This document shows, piece by piece, positions 12,583-28,500 of a DNA stretch of 64,000 nt. Position 1 is the first letter of the stretch; every line of letters begins with the position of its first letter. This stretch comes from Adineta steineri. Its lineage: Eukaryota > Rotifera > Eurotatoria > Adinetida > Adinetidae. The translations under genes and the position numbers were made by a program. The notes under the pieces were generated by a model, which worked only from the letters and a program-made list of their open reading frames with translations, was not told the origin of the DNA and did no database searches. Location: contig CAJNOI010000020.1 of assembly GCA_905250115.1 (NCBI GenBank), positions 336,570 through 400,569 on the forward strand. The letters are read 5' to 3'.

Positions 12583-13712
12583 TAATCAACTGTACAATCA
12601 AACAAACAAGAATAAAGTTTATAAAAATTATTTGCTTAGGTATTTTCTTATGATTTTACGAAAACGATAGTGCGAGATTGATATTTTGTCGACTCTAAAT
12701 CTCAGATTTGTAGTTTTATTCTGAATATGAGAAAAATTGAATTTAAACTCGACTGAATGTCTGAAAACATAGATCCAAAGTTTGCTAGTTATATCTATCG
12801 ATAGAACCAATAAACAGCAATTGGTCCAATTTAATGATAGATCGATCAAATATGTTTACATTCCACTTTTAACTATATGGACATGTAACGTTTCTATTGA
12901 TCTTGACTCTACAATGTCATTCATATTTTTTATAATTGATTTTTCCGTTTCTTCATCTATTCCATAGTCGACTAGTCAAGGTTATTGATCAATAATCGGT
13001 ACCAATTATTGAAAATTCACATTCATGCACAACTATTACTCTAGTTAATAACTACATATTGTAAAATTTTACTTTTATTTAGATCGATGTTTAATATAAA
13101 CATACAAAGGAGTGAGAAGATTCATCAAGAATAAAATTTATATATTTTTTTCATAATAATTTTGACTTTATTTTTTAACAAGTGCTGTTAAATAAGATGA
13201 ATCACCTGGTAAGTATTTAGTGTGGCTTAACTTTCAATATTCTCTTAAGTACAAAAACAAGAAAAAAAAACGAAGAAGAAGAAGAATGAATAAATAATGA
13301 TAGACATAAACTTTGGACAACAATAAGAAATAATAATGCTAATCTAACATTTGATATTATCACGTCCATCTGACGTACAAATAAAATTTCACAATATGTC
13401 AAAAAAACGACGATGTGTGTGTGTGTATATAGTATGAAAAAAAAACAACAACAACAACAGAAATGAAGATAAGTTTTGAGCAATATACATACAAAACCGG
13501 TTGCTATTTTGATTTCAGCACCTGAATTTGAAGATGAAACAGAAAGTCATGCACAAAGAAGAACATACAAATAGTTATATAGATATACACAAAATGAATA
13601 GAATTAAGTATAAGACAGATATACTCAAGAAGAAAAAAATACAACACGTATCTCAAACATGAGATAGACAAAAAAAAACCAATGAAGAAAACAAAAACAA
13701 TTGTAAAGATTA
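12583..13712. other. intergenic between convergent genes
   Basis: Lies between the 3' ends of the unrecognised gene and Nemo-like kinase. Includes purine-rich stretches near 13262-13290 that create long but meaningless antisense frames. No gene recognised. Confidence 0.4.
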
Positions 13713-15807
<2,095 letters not shown>

Positions 15808-17350
15808 TGTTCTAATAGTCTAGATATCGGAATATTTAACGAAGATCGAGTTAATTTTCTACAGCATATCTGTCAATGTTGGAGTTACTCTAAAGAGAAG
15901 AAGAAGAAGAAGAAAAAAAAGAAAAGAAAAGAATGTGCCAGTCAAACTATCGACATCGAGACAACGTATAAAAACATATGGCCTATCATGGATGTATGGA
16001 CGGACAAAAATGGGCGACCGATCGTTTGTTCGTTCATATGGACGCAGGAATAAGAAGAAAAAGAAGACATTTACATACATGACCATAGTCATTTTTGATC
16101 CAATAGGTTAACAGTTTGACGAAAAAAAGGAACATAGAAGAAATAATTGGTTCACTTGTTTTTAATAGATTGAAAACGAGAGTATATTTTATAAAATAAT
16201 ACTTGTGTAGACTTGATAATAATAATAATAATAATCAATTGATTAATGTTTATTTTCTTTGTTTTTAAATAAATTAAGAAAAAAAAAGTAATTTGATGCT
16301 GATAAATAGATAGAAAAATAATATATACATATTTTGCAATATTAATAATTTTATAATTAATTATTTCTAGTCATTATCATATAATTTTCAATATACCGAA
16401 GTACTCATATATTTTTTTTTCTTCAAAATAAATGCCATATGTAATAAAAACAAAAATATTATTGTAACATCTAATTTCTTGTAATTAAACGATAACATCA
16501 GTAAATAAAATATTCATATACGTACTTTTTAAATAAAAGTTCAAATTAATCGTAATTGAGAATATTGCATGAAGATGATTAATTACTAAAAATCAGATAT
16601 TATTCGTTTAAAAACGATTGTTCTGATATGGACGATATAGTTTATATATGAAGATGTTTCAACTAAATAAGTCACGAAAGAAACTTTTGCGTAAATGTTC
16701 AATTCCTTACTTGTTATTATATAATAAATATTGTCATAGAAGATTTTATTAGCGATGACGTTTTGTCCAAATTTAACATTTATTTCATTATATCGGATAC
16801 TATTTCTGATAATGGTGCCATTTGAGATTCATCGGATTCTACAATTAATCACATCGTATAATTCTGTAGATCATATTGCAAGTGATGGAACTTTATGCAA
16901 TTAATGATTGGTAAAGTAGAAGATATTGGAATAGTACGTGATTGTTCATTGAAAACATTAGATAAAGTAAATAATGATCGTACGAGTCGCGATGGAAATC
17001 GGTCGATTATCACATATTTAAATGACATATACAGCTGTTACATTCTTCTTTTTTGATGTCTCAATCTTATCATTGTAACACGTATTTGATATGTTTACGA
17101 ATGATACTAACTCAAATAGTTTAATAACCACATTTAATTAATAAATGAAACTTGTTATTCTATAAATAAGTTGTTGACATATAAATGCTTCATTTCAATC
17201 AATATAAGAACTAATGATAGACTTGTCGGTAACATGTTGTTTTTTTTCTTCGAGGAAATATGTTTATAGGTAAAATATTGCGACGAAAGGTAAAAATATT
17301 ACTTATGATGATAGTATAATTTGTTATTTCGATATTGATTGAAATTGTAT
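15808..17350. other. intergenic, AT-rich spacer between divergent genes
   Basis: About 1.5 kb between NLK (-) and the glycohydrolase (+). Contains an AAG/AGA-rich stretch near 15895-15930, probably in the NLK 5' leader, and an (ATA)n run near 16219-16232. No gene recognised. Confidence 0.4.
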
Positions 17351-18661
17351 ATGGAAGCATTCGTTAAAATGAATTGGTTATCATATGTTGTACCAAATTT
17401 TAAATCAGCAAAGTATGTTCTTGAACATAATAAATATCTAACACTTATTGAATTACTTGATGAATCTCAACCGTATCGTGAATTGAATCGACTTCAAGAT
17501 ATTGAATTATCAAAATTAAGTAATAATGATCCAATTCTTTCAAGAATACAAGGTTCTCTTATTGGTCTTGCTGTTGGTGATGCTCTTGGGGCCGCAGTGG
17601 AATTTCGATCAAATGCTTATATGCAAAAGAATCGTGTTAAAGAAATGCAAGGAGGTGGTACCTGGGGTCTTCAAGCCGGTCAATGGACTGATGATACATC
17701 GATGGCACTTTGTCTAGCTGCTAGTCTTATTGTTAAAAGTGGTTTTGATGATTATGATCAATTAGTACGATATAAATGGTGGTATAGAAAAGGTTATATG
17801 TCTTCAACTGGTTCATGTTTTGATATTGGTAATGCTACACGTGCAGCAATTACAAAATTTGAAAATCGTCAACGTCAAAGTGCACAACAATTAGGTATAT
17901 CAACTTCTGAACATTATCTAGATCGAATAATTGGAGAAAAACGTTCACAAATTAATTTCAATGCAAAATGTGGTGATCTTAAAGCTGCGGGTAATGGTCC
18001 ACTTATGCGTTTAGCACCTATACCTTTATTTTATTATCGTTCAAAATCAAAAGCAATAGAAAATGCTGCTAATAGTGTAAGTCTGACACATGGTGATAAG
18101 AAAGCAATTGATGTATGTCGATTTTATTCAGCACTTATTTGGAATGCTATCAATGGTATATCGAAAGAAAATCTTTTAAATCAAAAATTTTATTATAATA
18201 ATTTCAAATTATCTTTTGATAAAGATGTTATGAAGATAATTCAAGGTTCATATAAGAAAAAACATGGATATGTCGATGGTATACGTGGTAAAGGTTTTAT
18301 ATTAAATTCACTTGAAGCTGCTCTATGGGCATTTTATAATGATGAAAATTCGTTTGAAAAAGGTGTTCTTCTAGCTGTTAATTTAGGTGATGATACTGAT
18401 ACAACAGCTGCTATTTATGGACAACTTGCTGGTGCTGTATATGGTATTGAAGGAATTCCAAAACGTTGGCGTAATCGATTATTTCAAAAAGATTTTATTC
18501 TTACTCTAGCTAATGGATTATATATAAAAGGAAAAACATTTGATCGTCCGAGACGAACATCAGAAGTAATAGACGATGTTCAAGAAGATAAACATAAAAC
18601 TAAAAAAAGTAATATCAAATCTTCTAAGGGAGCAGCACATATAATTTCTGAATGCAAATAA
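17351..18661 (+). CDS. ADP-ribosylglycohydrolase (DraG/ARH superfamily), intronless
   Basis: A single 436-residue open frame from ATG 17351; the frame extends 12 nt further only from a TTG. The binuclear-metal motifs of the family are all present: GLAVGDALGAAVEF (about 73-86), GQWTDDTSMALCLA (about 110-123) and GDDTDTTAAIYGQLAGA (346-362). CFDIGNATRAA and AGNGPLMRLAPI are also family blocks. These enzymes remove ADP-ribose from proteins or hydrolyse related N- or O-glycosides using Mg2+. A roughly 65-residue N-terminal extension precedes the fold and the C-tail is lysine-rich and disordered-looking. Lack of introns among intron-dense neighbours, together with bacterial-type motif wording, fits old horizontal acquisition, but retroposition would look the same. 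It could serve as eraser for the ART proteins in this window (inference). Confidence 0.88.
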   Translation: MEAFVKMNWLSYVVPNFKSAKYVLEHNKYLTLIELLDESQPYRELNRLQDIELSKLSNNDPILSRIQGSLIGLAVGDALGAAVEFRSNAYMQKNRVKEMQGGGTWGLQAGQWTDDTSMALCLAASLIVKSGFDDYDQLVRYKWWYRKGYMSSTGSCFDIGNATRAAITKFENRQRQSAQQLGISTSEHYLDRIIGEKRSQINFNAKCGDLKAAGNGPLMRLAPIPLFYYRSKSKAIENAANSVSLTHGDKKAIDVCRFYSALIWNAINGISKENLLNQKFYYNNFKLSFDKDVMKIIQGSYKKKHGYVDGIRGKGFILNSLEAALWAFYNDENSFEKGVLLAVNLGDDTDTTAAIYGQLAGAVYGIEGIPKRWRNRLFQKDFILTLANGLYIKGKTFDRPRRTSEVIDDVQEDKHKTKKSNIKSSKGAAHIISECK

Positions 18662-18859
18662 ATTATTTTTATTTTTTTTTTGAATGTAACATTTATGCGA
18701 AATAAATATGAAATGTAAATATAATTGTTTATTTTATCGATACTGTGAATTGCACAAAATAACTAAGATGATACGAAAATAAAATGTTGTCATTCAATAG
18801 TTAACCTGAAAAAAGAAGAGATTGAATGCTTAACAGAAAGACAAAAAATTAAAATAATT

Positions 18860-20451
<1,592 letters not shown>

Positions 20452-20961
20452 ATCTTCTAGAAACAATAATGCAAATGTCAATTATGAAACTAAATCGAAC
20501 TATCATATAACTAGGAAATATCTTAAACAAAGACGTTCGTTCCAATACAGTAACTATATCTTCTATATATGTTTGGATGATCTTTTCCCTCGATCGTTTA
20601 TTATCTCCTATCGTCTTGTTTAGTCTGTTATGTCAAACAAAGAATACAAATGAATAAACGAACGATAGTACGCACATACATACAAATCTTTTTCATATGA
20701 ATCATATATGAATATCAGATTTTTGTCTTGAAGCGCCATAAATTTAGGTTTTATACTCTATTCTGATTGGTAATAAAATTGTCTAATCCAAAAGATGTAC
20801 ACCTTTTTTTTGGAAAGGGAAGAACGAGCATAAGTTCGTTTAAAGTAGGCGTAAACATCTATATGTTTCACGCATTTTTTTTCCTTATATTCTGTTGTAA
20901 TTTAAAAGATTTATTAGAAAAAAATAATATGAATCATATTTTTTCTTTTGTATTTCTAGAC
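20452..20961. promoter_or_regulatory. shared upstream region of gmds (-) and phafin-like gene (+)
   Basis: About 510 nt separates two divergent start codons. Both starts are preceded within 10 nt by a 3' splice site (TTTCTAG-type), so both genes probably have untranslated first exons here. No specific motif can be assigned. Confidence 0.35.
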
Positions 20962-22630
20962 ATGAGTTCAGTGAATTCTAATAGTGTTGGAAGATCACCA
21001 TCATTAAAAGAAGATGGACTTGCTCAATTGAGTTAGTATAATTATATAGATAAAAGTAAACTTTGTTTTCTTTTCTTTTTATATCTCAGGTCGATCAGCA
21101 GAAAATGCGAAGAGAATTAAAAATGTGCAAGATAAATTTGTTAATAGTCAAGTTTGTTTGTTTTTTTATCTTATCGAAAAAATTCAATCGTTTATTTTCT
21201 ATTGTTTAGAATTTACAAAAAGAAGGTCGAGCTTTAGTTGGTGAAGGTATTTTAATGAAAGTATGCCGAAAAAAACCTAAACAAAGAGCGTTCTTCTTAT
21301 TCAATGATATTCTCGTGTACGGACGTGTTGTTATCAGTGGACGTAGAGTAAAAGAACAAGTTTTATGTTTAACAAAAGATGTCATTCTATTATTATTTTA
21401 TTTAGTATTCACAACAAAAAATTATTCCACTTAATGAAATACAAATCGGTGCTCCTATTGATTCAGCAGGTATATAGATAGACAAACATATATGAAATAA
21501 ATTCTATTTTATTTAAATAGAAAATCCATATGCATGGTTAATAAGTAGTCCAAAAAAATCTTTTATTGTCCGAGCAAATTCAGATCGTGAACGACAAGAA
21601 TGGCTTACACATCTTGATCGTTGTATTCGTTATGCTTCTGGTATGTATAAATTTATTTTAAAGTTCTTATGATATAGTAATTTATTAAGGAGGTGCTAAT
21701 ACACAAAATAATGCGGTCGCTGCACATTGGATACCTGATGATAAAGCTGATACATGTATGCATTGTCGTACATCGAAATTTTCAGCATATAATCGTAAAC
21801 ATGTGAGTAATTGAATGATTTGAAAATCCTTAAACTTAAGCTACGAGAAATTTATTGAACATGATAATAGGTATGTGACAACTCCAGTTTCGCTCAATGA
21901 ATTGGAACAGTTCTTGTTCAGTTGAGCTGGAGATGGCGACCAGTTCATTTTATTCATATATTAATCATTATATTACATAAAACGTTTGGAAAGAATTACT
22001 TTAAGCTTTTATTAATAACTTCGTTGTCAAAAATGATCATTAAACGTGAATAGTTGGATATTATTCACGTTTGTATGTAATGTAATGATTAATATATGAA
22101 TAAAATGAGCTAGCCGCCATCTGCAGCTCATATGAGTTTGAACTGGCGAGCTTGAGTTGTCACATACCTACATGATAAAAGGAAAATTTTTTTGTAGTTT
22201 AATCTCCTAATGTTTTTTATGCTATTGAAAATATTCCTATATGTCAATTCTTATTTCTATTAATAGCATTGTCGAAATTGTGGTTTAGTTGTTTGTGATG
22301 GGTGCTCAAAAAAACGCTTTTTAATTTCACATTTGGATGCAAAACCAGTTCGAGTATGTGACTCCTGTTATGCTAAATTAAATAATAATGATAGCAATGG
22401 TAAAAATAATAAACTAATTATCTTTATTATAAATTATTCTCGTTTTCTTTTATATTATAAGACGCACGTCTAAATCAACGTGATCGACCAGCTGATAGTA
22501 GTGACAGTGATGGTGATGAAAATCCTCAATATTCTCCAATACCTGTATGAATACTATTTGAATCTTTTCTCAAATCTATTCTCTATGTATTTTTTAGGCG
22601 ACTTTTTATCAAAATGTTGAAAATCTCTAA
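20962..22630 (+). CDS. phafin-like PH-FYVE domain protein (PLEKHF family), nine exons
   Basis: Exons 20962-21031, 21090-21151, 21210-21347, 21406-21469, 21521-21640, 21690-21802, 22267-22399, 22462-22544 and 22598-22630 give 271 residues. The PH domain runs from about 45 to 150 ([28 protein letters not shown], then [12 protein letters not shown]). A FYVE zinc finger follows from about 165 to 228, with eight cysteine/histidine ligands and the PI3P-binding motif RKHHCRNCG plus RVCDSCY. The acidic serine-rich tail matches vertebrate phafin 1/2. These proteins bind PI3P on endosomes and steer endosome fusion and autophagy. Introns are about 50-65 nt except the sixth (464 nt), which contains the 303-bp transposon remnant at 21868-22170. 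Confidence 0.9.
21868..22170. mobile_element. hAT-like MITE in phafin-like gene intron
   Basis: Begins TAGGTATGTGACAACTC and ends with its exact reverse complement. It is flanked by a perfect 8-bp duplication CATGATAA (21860-21867 and 22171-22178). The inner sequence is also largely self-complementary (TTCATATATTAATCATTA facing TAATGATTAATATATGAA). No coding capacity. The 8-bp duplication and TAGG end fit the hAT superfamily. Confidence 0.88.
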
Positions 22631-23004
22631 TCGATTTTTGTTTCTATTATGTCCATTTCAATTGCAATATAACTTAGATGATCATATATTAATAAACATT
22701 CCCGAAAGACTTTTATACATATATATATTAATTGATTAGTTTATTGTTCTTTTCTTGTCTTTTTTTTGTTTTAAATTTCGAATGCAACATCACATTTCTT
22801 TGTCAATGAATAAAATTAAGCAAACACATATATTTATACTTTTTGAGAATGTCCTATGTATGTGATCTTTCTATATTTTATTAAATGAGATTTTATCTTC
22901 TTCTTATTCGTTAATAAAAACAAGAACAAAAACTTGCGCTAAATTTGTTAACATAACAACTATAATTCATTTGATAACATTTTCATTAGTCTTACGTTCT
23001 ATTC
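22631..23004. other. intergenic spacer
   Basis: 374 nt between two + strand genes; AT-rich, nothing recognisable. Confidence 0.3.
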
Positions 23005-24992
23005 ATGGAAAATTATTTTCATATACCAAATGAATTTTCCGATGTTAAAATTTCATTTAAAAATGAAAATGGTAAGATGTATAGAACAAAATTATAAATT
23101 TAATTCGTTTCAATTTCTATAGATACAATTTTATATGCAAATAAAGCTATTTTATCGGAAGCATCACCTATAATTAAAGCTTTTTTAGCTATTGAACCTG
23201 ACAGTATATTTATTATTGATGAAGATGATGAACAATCAATAATAACATCAACAGATGTTAATGATCTTTTAAAATTTATTTATCCACAATTTACAATGAA
23301 AATAACTGAACAAAATAGTAAAATTTCTATTCAATAATTGTTATTTTTCTTCTTTTTGTAAATATTCTATTAGTCATTGGACTTATTCATCTATCAGAAA
23401 AATATTTAATTGAAACACTTCGAAATGAATGTAAAAAATATGTCTATACATGGTTAAATGATTTAGAATTAACAACTTTTGATGAAAAAAAAGAATTTGT
23501 ACCAAGACATATTCTCTATAAAGATGGAACACGAAAACATATTGCATCAGAAATAAGTAAATTATTTTTTTATAAACGCGCGTATTATTCTTAACAGTAT
23601 ACATGTCAAAACTAATTTTTTAAATGAATTCTAACTACGAAAGATCCGATCAAGTTAAGTGAGCTCCAAATTTGAGGTTTACGAGTTTTAAGTTTTTCGA
23701 CAAAGTGTAACTGTAACTATGTGCTTTTTTTCTTGAACATCACTAATCGACACAACGCAGTCCAGAGTATCTTTTCGAGCAATCAAAAACAGATGATCAT
23801 AGTTTTTAGGTAGAGTTTTTCGCGAATACTTCGATATCTGTAAACTCCAAATTTGGAGCACACTTAACTTGACCGAAAGATCCAGAGCTAGCCAAAATAC
23901 TCGAAGTACTCGTACTTGAGGATTTTGCACTGGTACTCGTAGTAGTACTCGATAATATAAACTTTGAAATTTTAGGTAATTATATTTATAAAAATAATGG
24001 TTTGTTTTGGTGTACTTTGGAAATATGTACATATTATGTTATACAACTAAAAGTCTAGTTTTCCTGTTAGCTGTCTGAGGAAGTCATAATCATCTCTGAC
24101 ATAATCTAATAGTACTCGTACTCGAGAAAGTCCGTACTTGCTCAGTCCTGGAAAGGTCGAATCATTTCGATGTCTGCTTTATATATATCCGAATAGAATC
24201 ACATGAATGATTTCATTCTACTATTTCTTCAAAGTGTATGATTAATGTACGTCTCTGATCAAGTACATGAAACAATCATCGATACTGATCTGCTTAATAG
24301 CGAACTTGTAGGTCGGAATGAATTGACCTAGAATAATACTTTACTTTTGAAGTATAATGACAGGCCATTTTTCTCTTGACTTTCTATGAACTTAAGGAAC
24401 TGTTGTTTCTACTAAACTACCTATGGTTATAATTAAAAATTTCTATTTTGACAACAATATGAAACACCGAATATCCTCTACTACTTCCACTACAATTACA
24501 ATTCATATCCTGATTAGACTTTTTATATTGTCGATAAGACTTCCTTGTCCAACAATACAATAACATCTAACGCACTTTACACATTTCTCAGCAGAATAAT
24601 AACGTGTAATCAAGTTATAATTGACCGCTATAGCAGAATTACTCTGAAAAGATCACACGTTTATTTTCACAGATTTCGATTTTCTATCTATGACTACATA
24701 TCTTAACTTTATTTGATACCTTTTCATAGGTACATTATGTGCATGGCTTCATGAATATTCATCGCGTGATGAAAATATTTCATCATTAATTCTAAATATT
24801 CTTAAACATGCATCAACAGATGATCTTGAACGAAATGAAATTTTTTTACAAATAACTGATCGTGAAAAAACAACTATATATAAAACAATCAGTGAATATT
24901 TAGAACAACAAACAATAATTGACAAAGATTCATCAGGAACTATTCATCATAAACAATCAACTTCTTTAATGTTTGCATCTGGTGACGCTTAA
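23005..24992 (+). CDS. BTB/POZ-domain-like protein, four exons
   Basis: Exons 23005-23071, 23123-23317, 23374-23556 and 24730-24992 join in phase to 235 residues. Residues 5-110 follow the BTB/POZ pattern: FSDVKISFKNEN, then ILYANKAILSEASPIIKAFL, then ANDLLKFIY-like DVNDLLKFIYPQF and LIHLSEKYLIETLRNEC. The remaining half resembles a BACK-like helical extension but is not clearly assignable. BTB proteins dimerise and often act as CUL3 ubiquitin-ligase adaptors. Introns 1 and 2 are about 50 nt, but intron 3 is 1,173 nt and contains a fold-back element. There is no kelch, MATH or zinc-finger partner domain, so the role is open. Confidence 0.72.
23648..23874. mobile_element. fold-back MITE in BTB gene intron 3
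   Basis: Left arm starts GATCAAGTTAAGTGAGCTCC, with AAATTTGAGGTTTAC next. The right arm is its reverse complement with a few mismatches (GTAAACTCCAAATTTGGAGC, then ACTTAACTTGACC). It is flanked by GAAAGATCC at 23639-23647 and 23875-23883, a perfect 9-bp duplication. No protein coding seen. The 9-bp duplication suggests a Mutator-like origin (inference). A degenerate TACTCGTAC-rich stretch follows at about 23890-24150. Confidence 0.82.
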
Positions 24993-25522
24993 TTGTCGAA
25001 TTGAAATTAGTTTTCTTTTTTCTTTTTTTTTTTTTTTTGTTTTCATTTGATAAAAGAAAAAGTTGGGGTCATCTAGAGTTCAACTGAAAAAAAAATAATA
25101 AAACTTCTAGTAGCATTACTAGAGGAAATTGAATTTTTTTTTCCTGCTTTTGATGGTGGTCAAATATGGCATTGTGCCAACATCTCATTGCTATCTGTAT
25201 AATCATTCGTCGACAAGGAAAAAATGACCGGCGTCGAAGACAACAACATTGCCCCACCAATACAGACATACGTCTCATTCGATGGTCATCGTACAGAAAG
25301 AAGAAAAAGAAAGAAAGAAAGAGAAAGAAAGAAAGCAAAATTTCTTGCTCATTCTTTTCTTTAGAGAAACACTCATACAACTCAACGCTTTCTTATTATT
25401 AAGCTTTTATATTTCAAACAAAGTACGTATTTGATTTATTTGTAAAAAATAAAAAGTAGATTTTATTTTTCTTAATAGAATGAGAAAATAATAATATAAT
25501 AATTAAAAAGAAAAAGAAATCA
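24993..25522. other. intergenic with poly-T and GA-rich tracts
   Basis: A T-run lies at about 25018-25039 and a GAAAGAAA-type purine tract at about 25291-25336. Both create chance open frames. No gene recognised; probably the upstream region of the nuclear receptor. Confidence 0.4.
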
Positions 25523-28500
25523 ATGGATAATACTGATCTTCTTCACGAATCATTTGATTATGATCATTTTTTTGGTGAAAATACAGATGAATTTCATACA
25601 ATGACATGTGTTGAATCAATAAATTCCACAAATGAAAATCTACTAGATTTAAATAATAATAATAATGATACACAAATTAAAAATCGTACAACAGGTAGAT
25701 TTTGTTTTTTCTCATTTTTATATGAAACAACAAAAAAAAAGTGGCTTATTATCCATATAGAAAAAAATCGGATGCAATTTTTTTTCTTTGCTTTGTCTCG
25801 ATAAAGGCCAGATGGTGTTTTTCTAATGATGATCATCATGCGATTGATCTTCCCCTCATGCACAGACAATAATCAATAATAAGATATCGTATACTAATCA
25901 TATCTTGTCGAACATGACGGAAAAGCAATGTGAGAAAATCATCATTAATCATTATATCTTAATTTTACTTGCAAAAAAAGAAAAGATCTATTCATATGTT
26001 AATAAAGACTTAAGACAGATTCGAACTATTAGTTTTTACCTTAGGCTCATTTTTAACATAGTACAATCGAGAAGAAATCCGCTTTAGATTTATAAGCATA
26101 ATCATATAATAGGAAAGCTATTACCTGAATAAATAGTCATGCATGCGTATACTATTATCGAAATTTTAGATTAATGTAGTTGAATATAAGGTTTAAAGAC
26201 GATTTTGATAATCATATGAAATATAGTCTTTATTAGTTCTGTCAATTCTTGTACGGATATGTCTGTCAATTAGATTTTGAACAGTTAAAATAGATAGACT
26301 ATGATATCGTTTATATTAATGTGCAATATCTGCATTAAATAAAATCTATCTTACAATTGAGTTATAAACGTGATTTATATCTATAAATGTGAATTTTTCC
26401 TTTAGGCAATATTTTAATGGGTACAGATGTAAATGAATATTTCAGCTCTGGGGTTAATATAATCAATGGTCAAGTGATTAAAACTGAAAATGTACCACAA
26501 TATTACAATGGTAATACAAATCAATATACTAGCAATCCACAAACATTAAATTTTGACAATATTGTTTATAATACTACTAGTGAAATATTCTTTTATGACG
26601 TTTTTTTTGTAAATGCAAAAATTTTCATTTAGTTGTACCAAATCAACCGGTATATAATATTCAACAAGTAAATGTTCAATCAATAGAAAAACCAGTTTCA
26701 TCTCCACCACCTCCACCAAGAGTTTATAAACCATGTGTTGTTTGTGGAGATAAAAGTTCAGGTTATCATTATGGTGTTTCAAGCTGTGAAGGTATTTTAT
26801 TTATTAAGAATAAACAAAATATTCATTCTTTTTTGTTTCTGTTTATTTTCTAGGTTGCAAAGTATGAATGTTATATTTTGAATTGTAAAGAAATATTTCT
26901 TTATTTTTTTTCAAAAAGGGTTTTTTTCGACGTAGTGTACAAAAAAATATGGCTTATCAATGTCATAAAGATCAAAATTGTGAAATAAATAAAATGACAA
27001 GAAATCGATGTCAATATTGTGTAATGAAAAAAAACAAAGAAATTTTCTTTTATTTCTATTTTATATCATTTTAGCGTTTTCAAAAATGTTTTTCCGTTGG
27101 TATGAGTAAAGAAGAATTACGAATAATAAATCATGCAAAAAAATTCTTAAAACCAAATGATGTAAAACCGACAAATAATCGTCAAAAAAAACGTTTAACA
27201 ACTCCAGCAGTAGTAGTGCCATCCAATGAACCACCTGTCGTCGTTGTCGAACCAAAAATATCACCGATTGATGGTGATAAATTGATTAATATTTGTGTTA
27301 ATTTACATAAATCAACATTTAATTTCAAACCTTCACAAGAAATCGATGTAAATGAATTAAAATTTTGATAACCTTGATTTTACGATCAGAAGAGACGTGT
27401 TTTGCGGAAATAGTTCATGAGATCTATGTAAGGTCGGTGTAGTCAATGAGGATCACGACATGAGTACCTGTAGAATTCAAATTAGAAATGTACTTTCAAT
27501 AAAAAGTTATGTACTAAATCTATAGAATAGGTTCGGGTTAGAGGTTTGCGGGGCCAACCTTTTTAGATCCAGATCCCAGTGCCAGTCCTGGTAAAGCTTT
27601 TTTTTTGGTCCCGGCGATTGAAACTGATCCCGCTCGTCTCTAATATCGTTCCAGAGACAATTAATCCAAAATTATTCATAGAATTTCTAAAACAATTCTT
27701 CAATACTCGTTTTTTAATTTGTTTAGTCGACGATTAGTACTTTTTTGGTTCATTTTTCTTGAATAAAGTCATCATGTAGCCTCAGATTCAAGTATTGATC
27801 CCGGTCCCGCACATCTCTAGTTCGGATCTACTTTAAGGATTTTCATCTTTAAAATTGAATCAAAAAATTCTATATATTTTATTTACTTTTAGGAAAAACC
27901 AGATCTTTGTTGGCAAAGAACGGATGAATTTAGTCAAAAGGGTATTATGCAATGTATACAATTTTGTATGCAAATGCCAGGGAATGATGAATTATCCATT
28001 CAAGAACGTGCACATCTACTTAAATTAGGTGTACATGGTGTTGCATTACTTCGTTTAGCTTATCGTTATGAACCAGAAGAAGATAAATTATATTTATCAA
28101 ATGGTTTAACAGTTGATGAAAATATTCTTATGACACAAGGTTTTGGATGTTATGGACATACATTTTTTCAATTTTGTCGAATATTTAGTCGATTAGAATT
28201 AACCATTGAAGAATTTGTACTTCTTTGTTCTATTATATTTTTTAGTCATGGTAAAAGCAAAAAAATATTCATTTTTAGAATATGAAATAATTCTCTCATA
28301 TTTATTTTTTTGAATAGATCGAATTGAAGGTGAAACAACGAGAAATAAAGTTGAACAAATTCAAACACGTTATTGTGAAACTGAAAGATTATATATAACA
28401 AAAAATCGTGCTAATGATCAAGTACATTTTTCAAAATTACTTCTTCTTCTATCAAAATTAAGAGCATTGGATGCTTTGAGTAAGTTATAAATCGATCTCA

